This document shows, piece after piece, positions 46,675 through 55,742 of a stretch of DNA of 64,000 bases. A program made the position numbers and the translations under genes. Position 1 is the first letter of the stretch. Each line of letters opens with the position of its first letter. The notes beneath the pieces were generated by a model. That model saw only the letters and a program-made list of their open reading frames with translations, did not search any database and had not been told where the DNA came from. The DNA lies in assembly GCA_029962745.1 (NCBI GenBank), contig CM057162.1, positions 13,107,139-13,171,138 on the forward strand. Reading direction: 5' to 3'. This DNA is from Echinometra lucunter. Taxonomy: Eukaryota > Echinodermata > Echinoidea > Camarodonta > Echinometridae.

Positions 46675-47700
46675 ATAATAATAACAGCTTCTTGTATAGC
46701 GCATAATACATATATATAAGTCCCTATGCGCTTGACATTATAAATAAAACTTAGACTACAGAACAATAATGTAAAATGAATAGGCAAATTAAGGTACAGG
46801 CATAATTAACCACAAAAAGGAACTAGCAAAACTTAGATATAAATAATATTATATTTGATTAAACCTATTAATCACATTCCTATTATTACATTATACTACA
46901 TTACATTATGAATAAGCAATGAATATTAAACATGTGAGAAAAGGTATGATTTTAGTGAGTCCTTGAAGCTATTGACAGTTGATGCATCTCGGAGTTGGGG
47001 AGAAAGAGAATTCCAGAGTGTTGGTGCTAAGGTGCTGAAAGCACGCTGCCCGTAGTACTTTGTATTGACCCTGGGTATTTGGAGAAGGTTCAGATGAGTT
47101 GACCGAAGGTTCCTGTTGGGGACATAGTCCTTGATGAGTTTAGAGATGTACGAAGGGGTGCTACCATGTAAAGACTTAAGGTGCTTTCACACATGATGCG
47201 ACAGTGTGGTAACACACTGTGGCGCCACACTGTTTCGTCTTCACACATGGTGGGACTTTGTGTCACCACATATGCTAATGAATGCGCATTAACGCATCAA
47301 CTCTGAATAAGAGAGCATATTGTGAAAACTTGCTCAAAACTTGCGCAAGCAATCTCATGGCAACAATTTTTGCGCTAACTTTTTAGAAATTTGATTGGTG
47401 CGCATTTTTTGCGTATCCAGGCAGCAAAAAAAAGTGTGTCCTGCCTCAGCAACATTTTTTTGTCGCCCTTTACCCCATAGGCCTGTACACAAAAAAGTGT
47501 GGTGACACAGCGTGTTACCACACTGTAGCATCATGTGTGAAAGCACCTTTGAATACAAGAAGGAGAATCTTGAACTGAATGCGGAGGTGAATCGGCAGCC
47601 AGTGAAGACTAGAAAGCAAAGGTGTGATGTGCTCGTGCTTACGGGCCTTGGTTACTATCCTGGCTATATTCTGAACCCGTTTTCCATTTTGGTCGGGTCA
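46675..47700. repeat. Interspersed 'TATAGCGC' repeat, interrupted by a MITE
   Basis: TAATAACAGCTTCTTGTATAGCGC opens it. Downstream text such as GAGAAAGAGAATTCCAGAGT, TGCTGAAAGCACGCTGCCCG and AATCGGCAGCCAGTGAAG is typical of a high-copy invertebrate repeat I recognise by style, though I cannot name it. Removing 47180-47547 rejoins its two parts (AAGACTT and GAATACAAGAAGGAG). Confidence 0.6.
47180..47547. mobile_element. MITE with long TIRs (368 bp), nested
   Basis: The left end GGTGCTTTCACACATGATGC and right end GCATCATGTGTGAAAGCACC are exact 20-bp inverted repeats. Further inverted homology (GTGTGGTAACACACTGTGG / CAGCGTGTTACCACACTGT) extends inward. The left flank is TTAA and the right flank TTTGAA, close to a TTAA duplication. 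Confidence 0.88.
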
Positions 47701-47760
47701 TCGAATGCTGCTTTGATAAATTTCACAATCTTGATTATATCCATTTTTTTGTACATGTAG

Positions 47761-47826
47761 ATCTGGCATGATTTGATGAATCATTTTGGGGACCAGGACC
47801 AAGAGTCAATGAGGGTCATGAGTAAG
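47761..47826 (+). CDS. SNAPC2: SNAPC2-like coding exon 5
   Basis: A 66-nt phase-0 exon (acceptor TTTTTTGTACATGTAG, donor AAG|GTATGT) encoding 22 residues, IWHDLMNHFGDQDQESMRVM then SK. With the preceding PIE this gives PIEIWHDL, matching human PIEVWTDL. ESMRVMSKV corresponds to EEALAVAFSQV. The whole stretch is predicted helical. Confidence 0.87.
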
Positions 47827-47880
47827 GTATGTTTACTCAAGTCAGTTCCACAATCTGATACAGGGTTCTATGGTTATATA

Positions 47881-48280
47881 ATGATGCTGCTGCTGCTGCT
47901 GCTGCTAATGATAATATGGTGATGATGATATGAATGATGATAGTGATAATTATAATAGTAGTAATAATGATGATGATGATATGATCGTATATATTATTAT
48001 TAGTAGTAGCAGTAGCAGTAGTAGTAGTAGTAGCAGTAGTAGTAGCAGTAGTAGTAGCAGTAGTAAGAGTAGTAGAAGTAGTAGTAGAAGTAGTTGCAGT
48101 AGTAGCAGTAGTTGCAGTAGTTGCAGTAGTAGCAGCAGTTGCAGCAGTAGCAGCAGTAGCAGTAGTAGTATCAGTAGTAGCTGTAGTAGCAGCAGTAGCA
48201 GCATTAGCAGTAGTAGTAGTAGTAGCAGCAGTAGCAGTAGTAGTAGTAGTAGTAGTAGTAGTAGTTGTAGCAGCAGTGAT
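47881..48280. repeat. (AGT/AGC)n trinucleotide microsatellite
   Basis: About 285 bp of AGT, AGC and TTG variants (47990-48275), preceded by (CTG)n at 47886-47907 and GATGAT words. It gives a poly-Ser open frame on plus and poly-Leu on minus. It lies wholly within an intron between two supported exons, so it is not coding. Confidence 0.96.
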
Positions 48281-48469
48281 ATCATGCTGTTCTTATATTT
48301 TACATATCACCTAATGATATATTATCTCTATGCGCTTCCAAAGGAATTTGGATATTTTTACTCCAGCTTTAGCTCAAGTAATTAATGCTTTGTGCATTCA
48401 AGAAATAAATCGTACTAGGTACCCACTTTCTACACCTGGGTCAAGTATTGCAAAAATGTCTTGCTACAG

Positions 48470-48556
48470 GACATAAGCGCCGTGGCAGGGGCTTGAACCC
48501 TGTACCGTGTAGTTAAGAGTTCAGAGACCTATCCACTGGACCAATTTAGACTCAAG
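48470..48556 (-). mobile_element. tRNA-like SINE head (minus strand)
   Basis: On the minus strand the order is TTGGTCCAGTGGATAGG (box A-like), CTCTTAA (anticodon-loop-like with CTT), then GGTACAGGGTTCAAGCCCC (box B). The arms do not make a clean cloverleaf, so this is a tRNA-Lys-like SINE relic and not a functional tRNA. It lies inverted to the copy at 48572. Confidence 0.65.
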
Positions 48557-48571
48557 GGGATGAATCACTAT

Positions 48572-48795
48572 GGAGGTGTTGTGGTCTAGTGGATAAGTCT
48601 GTGGACTCTTAAGCCCAGCGCACACCTTACAATCCGACTGGCCTCTGACTGGTCTATGACTCACGACTGACCAGAGCTGTGATGTCACATCTCCTCTCAC
48701 TCAGTCGTGGACCAGTCGTGAGCCAGTCGGATCGTTAGGTGTGCGCTGGGCTTTAACCACAAGGTACAGGATTCAAGTCCCTGTCACCGCACTAA
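48572..48795 (+). mobile_element. tRNA-like SINE split by a TTAA MITE
   Basis: GTGGTCTAGTGGATAAG (box A-like) and CTGTGGACTCTTAA lie left of the inserted MITE. CCACAAGGTACAGGATTCAA (box B) and GTCCCTGTCACCGC lie right of it. Removing 48613-48756 rejoins ACTC-TTAA-CCACAAGG, which matches the intact inverted copy at 48470-48556 (ACTCTTAACTACACGG). Confidence 0.72.
48613..48752. mobile_element. TTAA-type foldback MITE nested in SINE (140 bp)
   Basis: GCCCAGCGCACACCT at the left and AGGTGTGCGCTGGGC at the right are inverted repeats extending inward through ATCCGACTGGC. TTAA flanks both sides (48609-48612 and 48753-48756). Confidence 0.92.
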
Positions 48796-49075
48796 GGTCC
48801 TTTGGTAAGAAATGGCATTCAAAGAATTCTTTGATGCATTAGTATGGCACCATTTTTCTGTAAAAACAAGATTATGAAATCTCTGTCTTTAAATTTAAAA
48901 TTTTACCAATAACATGGCTCCATAATGCTGTTGAAATACATTCAAATGTATTTTGCACCATTTGATTGTATACTGAAGGAGATGATATGTCCTAAATGGA
49001 TAGTTCCTGAAAATTTAAAAGAATACTTCAGCTAAACAGTAGTCAGGCATATCATTGTTTTCATTCCTTTCCCAG

Positions 49076-49211
49076 GTAATGGCAATGGCAGCATTAGAAA
49101 AGACCAGCAATGCCGATGAGATAACCTGTGACGACTTCAAACCATATCGTATTTACCGCTATCTGGGTGCTCTGTGCAAGTCCAGAAAACTACCCATGCT
49201 AACACCTCTAG
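49076..49211 (+). CDS. SNAPC2: SNAPC2-like coding exon 6
   Basis: The acceptor is CTTTCCCAG and the donor CTAG|GTAAGC. It encodes VMAMAALEKTSNADEITCDD, then FKPYRIYRYLGALCKSRKLP and MLTPL plus one base. Human SNAPC2 reads VLTIAATEP, then after a long linker VDFEKIYKYLSSVSRSGRSPELS. The DDF-x-IY-YL core and following basic Ser-Arg segment match, but the proline-rich linker of the human protein is much shorter here. Confidence 0.9.
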
Positions 49212-49252
49212 GTAAGCTATGCATGTTATCACTTCAAGAAAAGTTGAGTCCC

Positions 49253-49423
49253 GGGCACCGTTTCATAAAAGTTGTCAGAGACTGACAAGTTGTCAGTTCT
49301 CTGACAATTACCATAGTAACAGTCAGTGACCAGTGCTTCTCAGCCAATCAAAACCAAGGATTTACTGAAATTGTCAGAGACTGACAACTTGTCAGTGCTG
49401 ACAACTTTCATGAAACGGTGCCC
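49253..49423. mobile_element. Hairpin MITE, sister of 33532-33689 (171 bp)
   Basis: The left arm GGGCACCGTTTCATAAAAG and right arm CTTTCATGAAACGGTGCCC are near-perfect. The inner TTGTCAGAGACTGACAA adds secondary hairpins. Confidence 0.92.
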
Positions 49424-50052
49424 TGGAGGTGTTTCACAAAGCTGCGTGAAAAAATTGACATGGCTTTATGATTGACTTGAATATGGGAAGCCGAATTGGG
49501 TTCCCTATCATTAGTAATTTCATAAACTAACTTTGAAGTGCCTATGTAGATTAACAGTATTATAATTAATCAAACATTTTTGAGGTGAAGTATAGTCTGG
49601 GCTAACAATCTGGTTGAGATTGTGGGAAATACAGTCACACTTTGTTAAAACAAGAAGAAGAACTTTGAGCATTCAACTTAGCTGTTTCATAGTTTAATTT
49701 TTTAAAGTCGTGCATAACTTTACAACCAGCTTTGTGAAACACCCCCCCCCCAAAAGATATGAGGATAATCACACCGATAAGAAATTCACTCTCTTTCTTC
49801 TCAAGGCATTTGCGCAGTCAGTTTGACCTGTTTTTGGTAAGCTTCGGTTGCTGGTCTGCTAAAGCTCTTCAGACCCTCGTAGATGGCGCTGTTGTTGTAG
49901 CAGCCTAACGATGTGGGAGAATGGGATTGTACATGGTTGACGGATTGTATTGGACTAGGTCCCTGTTCGTTACGAAAATATCTCATTTGAGAGGTTCGTT
50001 AGGAGAATATCTCGTTTGAGAGGACAGCTCACTTTTCGGGCCTCGGATCTTT

Positions 50053-50255
50053 TACTGTATAAGCTGAAATTTTCGCGGTGGTTTAATTTTCGCTAATTCC
50101 GCGATGATGTCCTCGCCAAAATTTCCACTCAGTAAGATGCCTACATACTTGTATTGAAATATCTTTCAAAACGTGAAAATAATAACTCGCTAATATGTCA
50201 AACTTGTCTCAAATCGCTAAAATATCTGTACGCTAAAATATTGACTTATACAGTA
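50053..50255. mobile_element. TA-flanked MITE (mariner-like ends)
   Basis: TACTGTATAAGCTGAAATTTT at the left and TTGACTTATACAGTA at the right form the ends, with a TA dinucleotide at each terminus. The interior has CGCGG...CCGCGA and repeated CGCTAA words. Confidence 0.65.
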
Positions 50256-50620
50256 TTTGTATGTTTGGAGCGATGACATCTATTCCCTTACATTGCTTTT
50301 GCAGGACACCTAAGGCCATAATCCTGCCCGTATGTTGACACAGCTAGAGTATTACGCAGCATTAGATAAACAGCTCCTTTAGCAAACTCAATTTTTCAGT
50401 TTCTTTCATAATTTTCATGTGTATACTTGACTCAGAAAATCGATGGGCACCTATTTATAACTTCAAACTAGCAAAAAGTGAGCGTAAACAGTGAAGTTGC
50501 ATGTTCAATGGAGGCAAAAACTATGATGAAGCCAGTGACTGTCTCCAGAAATTTGCCATTGCAATTGTTTCATTGTGATATGTAACATACATGTTACCTT
50601 TCTGTCATTTCCTTTCTTAG

Positions 50621-53600
50621 AATCCCAAGTCATTCTGGATTGTTTTGAGAACATGTTAGAAGTTCTCAAAGGAAGCGAGATCAGGGATAAAGCGGCTCTC
50701 CTACGCTCCCAGTACTTTACCCTCTACAACCGGGCATACGCTGGAGGCAACGAGTATGGCCTTGAGGATCACCTGAGTGTGGTCTATAGAGAGACAGAAG
50801 GGGAGACAGGGATGAAGGCCAACCAACCAAGTTCAGTGTCTTCACAGCCTGGGACAAGCAGAACAGAACCAAGCACCCTCGAAACTGGGACTGATCTTGC
50901 AAGCAGTTCCAGGAACCCAGAGGCAAATGGACCAGGATTGCAGACCATTGACTTAGGTCCTGGAACCAGTGGCAACATTCCTGGATCCAGTGGTGTCAGG
51001 CAAAATGGGAGTGGTCCAAAGAGGAGAGCTTCTTGGCAAGGAGGGGTGGACAGATCATTAGAAGTAAGGCTATTGAACCCTCTGGGTATACCTGTAGAGA
51101 TGCTGGAGTTCAAACCTCGAGATGATGAGAGTCATGTAACGAAAAGATGGACTTATGTGGACACAACAGATTACTCAGACAGCGATGATGGTGATGGTGA
51201 TACTGATAGTTTTGATGATGAGGAGGATGATAGTCATGATTTAGAGAGAAGAAAAGATCAGGTTAAAGGAAAAGGAGGGAGACCACATAAAGGTGATAGA
51301 GCTGGCACAGATCAGGACAATGCTCAAGACACTGCAAGAACTTGTGCAGGGGAGCCTAACGAACACCAAGAAATGACTGAACTGCTCAATACAGATCAGT
51401 TTGCCCTTGTGACTGAAGAGGAATTTGCCAGGAAGGGTGAGGTCTATCTTCGAGCTATGGCTGATGCTCACACTGACACAGATAGCCCCCAGGACATTGC
51501 TGAACTGGTTGGCTCTGATCAGTATGTCTTTATATCCAAAGATGAATTGGCCACAGAGGGGGACAGGTCTGTTATGGGCATGGAGGAGGTGGAAAGAGGG
51601 GAGGATGAAGTGCAGGAGACAGGGGATATGGATGATACATGTCAGCCTACAGCCACTGGCAGGGACTACTTGCATTTAGAGCAAGAATTTGATAGGCAAG
51701 AGCTGTCAAGTACTCAACTTGAAAGTGAGCAGTATGTAATAGATGATCAGGCTGAAAATGATGACAGCAGTGGGAATGAGGGTTCTGCATCTGAAATTGA
51801 CCAATCAGAGATGCTTGATGATGACATGGGTCCATCCGATGGAGAGGTTGATATGTACCCACCAGATGAGTTCAGGGCTAGGATGAGTGCAGTAGGTGAC
51901 AAGGATGGGAGCAATGCTCCTGAGAACACACTACCTACTTCTGCAGCCACAATCCATCTCAGATCTCCTGTTTCAAAGCAGGAGGGTGATGGCATAACAG
52001 ACGTGTTACCATCAGCGCCCGCTTTGTCAGTAGTTAAACAGCCATCAAGAAGGACAATAGTACAGTATCTGCCACAGACAGACTGCCATTGGATTGAAAG
52101 ACCATCACAAGGTGTTTCACCACAGTCATTTCATAGGGTGGCCAGTGAACCTAAAGTTGCTATGCAGGCAAGTGGCAGTAGAAGTTTGAATCAGATTTCA
52201 CCAGTGTTACCTGTGGTGAGTCATAAAGCAGCAGAAGCTACCCCAGTACAAGTCATATCGAGTGACCAGTCAGTGGTCTCAAATCCACTCCACACAGATG
52301 TCACTCAGGTATTACCTAATCAGCACTTCCAGGTTGCCTCCAATTCTCCATCAAAGAGGATGGACGATGCAGATATTCCTAGCAGAAGTCCATCTAAACT
52401 ACAGACTGACAGGTCAGATACATCAGGGAATGTCAAAAGTAAACCAGTCCGGTTTCGTCTTTGTCAAAAGAAGAGCCAGCCGAATGAGAGTTCTTCACAG
52501 GAGCCACCAGGTGATTCAACTCCGAAGACTATCCCTCTTGTGAATGCCATTGATACAGGGATAGTCGGTGGCGACAAGTCGGATGACCAGCTCTTGACTA
52601 TTGACCTCTCTCAGCTCGGACCAGACTCCAACATCGTGATTCCATCCTACCTGCTACCTGGTGGGATTCTCACCATCAGGTCACCTAACGTAGCTCGTAT
52701 GGGGATCCAAAGATCAGATCCTTCTTTGTCGCTTGAAGCTGGCAGCAATTCTGCTGTTTCGAACAATGACATGGATGTAAGTAGGCAGTCATGGGATGGC
52801 ACATCTCACAAGATCCAGTTGCATGAAAGCATTCCTGTTGACACGGGTCCAGGAAGCGATGAAGAATCTAGTGATGAGGATGATATTTCTCAGACAGAGT
52901 ATGTTATAGCTTCAGACGAACCCTCCAAAGAGAGCCATGATCTGTGTGAAGTGCATGTCATTGCCAATCACATCAAGAAACCAAACAACCCAGCTGAAGT
53001 CCCACTCAAGCCTGCTCCAGAGGAACAGCAAATCACCAAGCAAGTAGAAAATTCTTCACAGGAACTACAAGTTACCAAGAAACCAGAAAATTCTAAGGAA
53101 ATGCGTATTTCTAAGAAAGTAGAAGCTTCTAATAGATTGGAAGGAATACAGTCTGTAAATGCACAACCAGAAACAGAAGAAAGATCATTTCTTGAGTTTC
53201 TTAGCTCTCAGACTCCTGCATGGAAATTGAAAGAACAGTCAACAACAGAGAGAGGATGTCTGATGGAGGGAAACGTTCAGCCAGTAGAGCAAAATGTGCA
53301 CGCTCAAGCAGTGCACAATGTAAACATACCTATTAGTAAGTCATCGCAAGATAAGAATAAAGGCTATGAGTTCACAGGTAGTGAAGGTTTAATTGGAGTT
53401 GCTAGAAGAAGCGGATGTCATCCTCAGGCAAATGCAAGTATTCAGCCTAACAATCAGGCTTCTCTGGGCCGAATGGGACAGGGCACTCCTCATGCAACAA
53501 GTCTGCATGACACTTCATTACCAAAGATGAGATCATCACCTCCGCCAGTAGTACCAGGAGAGGTTACTGATAATCAAGTTATTAGAAACGAGGCTAGTTC

Positions 53601-54666
53601 TGGCACTGACTTACACTTACGGGAGAAACGGAAGAGAGGACGTCCTCGAAAGTATGAACCATCCACGGATGAAAGATTGCCCTTGGCTTCTGAAATGCAG
53701 CAAGTTGGCAGTGATAGTCCAAGCACAGAAAGCAAGAGGAAGAGGGGTCGTCCAAGGAAGATTGATTCAAGAGTACCTGTAGGCCCTGAAGACCTTGTGC
53801 CTGAGAATGAGGACACACATGGACACTCCGAGGAGGGCCTTGATGAGCAAGAAGCTTCTGCATCTCCCAAAGAAAGTGAGGATATTGGTGAGAGGGTTGT
53901 TGCAGAAAAGAGAAAAAGAGGTCGACCCCCAAAGTATGTGGAGGGTAAGTCTGTTTTAGGAGGGGGCATTAACGCAGGCAAACATTCAGCGCCCATGTCT
54001 AGTATGATGGGAAATAGACAGCCTGGAGATTTAACTGGAAGTTCTGCAGGGGTTTTCAGTCAGTCTGAAACAGATTTTTTAGCAGAGGGTTTGGAGAAGA
54101 GAAAGAGAGGAAGACCCAAGAAAGAATCAAAACCAGATTCATTTAGTATTTCGTCAGTCAATTTCGGCCCTGACCAGACAGTAGAGAGGGAGGCAGGTAT
54201 TCGACCACTGCGGACATCCTCTGGAACAGATTCTGACACAGAGAGCAAAGAGAAAAGAAAAAGAGGAAGACCTTGCAAAGAAGCACAACCAGGATCCTTA
54301 GGTGAGATTGGTAGTGGATGGCCAGATAATGAGTCTGGGACAGGGAAAGAGCTGAAGCGAAAGAGGGGAAGGCCTCGCAAAGAACTGCGACCAGATTCTG
54401 TTGATGATTTGCCAGACAGTTCAGTCATTTGTCAGTCAGCAGAAAATGATATCGGTAGTGAATGGTCAGAAACTGAGCCTGAGACTGAGTCAAAAGAGAA
54501 GCAGAAGAGGGAAAGACCTCACAAAGAATCAAGACAAAATGTGCATGATGATTTGCAAGACAGAATTACTGCTAGTACATCAACAGTTGGAATATCAAAG
54601 GCAAGGACAGTAAAAACCGCGTTGAAAAGGATGACAGAACTAAAAGGAGACCATTCCAAGAGGTAA
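50621..54666 (+). CDS. SNAPC2: SNAPC2-like coding exon 7, first part (core end plus AT-hook tail)
   Basis: The acceptor is CCTTTCTTAG; the split Glu codon gives LTPLESQVILDCFENMLEVL, matching human LSAAESAVVLDLLMSLP. The helical region continues to about residue 225. LNPLGIPVEML (51073-51105, residues 346-356) matches LNPFLVPLELL near the human C-terminus. Beyond it the protein is low-complexity: acidic runs (51163-51240 and 52858-52890), four QYV-type acidic motifs and Ser/Pro/Gln-rich linkers. From residue 1197 come six canonical AT-hooks, K-R-K-R-G-R-P-x-K, at 53626, 53734, 53908, 54097, 54253 and 54355. A degenerate RERPHK follows and GGRPHK lies at about 51270. The frame stops at 54664-54666, but coding continues in another frame. 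No intron fits: joining the GTAATT at 54663 to the TAG at 54695 creates a stop. Confidence 0.88.
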
Positions 54667-55742
54667 TTCAAGACAAAGCAAAAACATCCATCATAGAAAC
54701 TGATGTGATGGTAACTGAAGGAGAAAAGCGAAAGAGGGGAAGGCCTCCAAAAAGGCTAAGAACAGATTCTTTGGAGAAAAGTATAGTGTCCCCTCGGGAA
54801 ACAGTGAATAAGAGTAGCATTGACCAGATAGAAGCTGTCTCTCAGACAAAAATAGGAGAGACACGAAAAAGAGGAAGGCCTCGCAAGGAATCAATACCAA
54901 ATTCCTTTGATGATTCGCCAGATCGAACTGTGGCTAATCAAGCGACTGAAAATGCAGAAGATACTGGACACCTTGAAACACACTCAAGGACTGGGAGAGA
55001 AGAGACAGATAAAGGAGGACAACCTTCCTTGGAATTCATTCCAAACAACCCAAATCCAGCAACAGATGTCAAGACGGGTTCTGAGCAGTGTTTGGCCGAA
55101 AGAGCAGAGAACGATAAGGAAGGGCAATGTAAACCAGAAATAAGACCAGCTCCCACGTATGTTTTGTTCTATAGAGTGATTAACCATCCTTCAGCAGTAG
55201 AAAATAAAACGACAGCGAGGCGCTACAGAGAAATAAGACCAGCTCCTCCCAAGGAGGACAAAGTGACCAGTAATCCATCAGTTGAGCGCAAGGCGAGTAT
55301 TGGCCCTTTGAGTGCTGGAGCAGATAGTGGTCTCGTGAAGCAAGGAAGAAGAAGAAGGCCTTTAAAAAATGTCCAAAAAGATGTGACCACTACTAAAGAC
55401 ACACCAGGTTCTCAGTCTAAATCAGCAAAGGCAACAAGAAAGAGCAGGAGAACCAGACCTAGCAAAGAATTCCAGGTGAATTCTTCCAGTGATCGTCAAA
55501 GCAGCAAAGAGCAAGGTCAGTCTAAAGAACCCGACACAAGCAACAACCATGTGGCAGACCAAGAGAATGCAGAAGGAATCAAAATGCATTCGGGAAAGAA
55601 AGAAACAACTGTTCTCCACGCAGATAGTGTGCCTGGTGTAGATCAGAAACAAAAGAGAGGGAGATCTAGAAAAGCTGTGAAACCAGAGGCTGATGTGAGG
55701 TTGTCAAGACCAGAGAAGCAGAAGAGAGGAAGACCTTCCAAA
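53626..55742 (+). other. AT-hook array (nine canonical hooks)
   Basis: The canonical core R-G-R-P with flanking Lys/Arg occurs nine times, spaced 35-85 residues apart for most of the array, with a gap of about 275 residues before the last. Linkers share degenerate text (SKxDS, ESxxEKRKRGRP, PDSxDDLPD), implying the array grew by duplication of a hook-plus-linker unit. AT-hooks insert into the minor groove of AT-rich DNA (HMGA-type). Confidence 0.93.

Larger units (their letters stand above)
46192..47760 (+). other. SNAPC2-like intron 4
   Basis: Mostly occupied by an interspersed repeat (46675-47700) into which a MITE (47180-47547) has inserted. Confidence 0.8.
47827..49075 (+). other. SNAPC2-like intron 5
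   Basis: Contains a trinucleotide array (47990-48275) and two tRNA-like SINEs, one with a nested MITE. Confidence 0.85.
49212..50620 (+). other. SNAPC2-like intron 6
   Basis: Carries two MITEs (49253-49423 and 50053-50255) and a duplicated GAGAATATCTCGTTTGAGAG-like block near 49975-50025. Confidence 0.82.

Noticed and set aside
47930..48385. Poly-Ser (plus) and poly-Leu (minus) open frames
   Set aside because: They are translations of an (AGT/AGC)n microsatellite inside an intron between two supported SNAPC2-like exons.
48470..48556. Functional tRNA-Lys (CTT) gene on the minus strand
   Set aside because: Box A- and box B-like motifs and a CTT loop are present, but the acceptor and D arms do not pair cleanly. 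The sequence is repeated next door as a SINE head.
54663..54695. A 33-bp intron joining the two halves of the AT-hook frame
   Set aside because: Although AG|GTAATT and CATAG look like splice sites, 33 bp is too short and the joined frame meets a stop codon at once. A one-base indel fits better.
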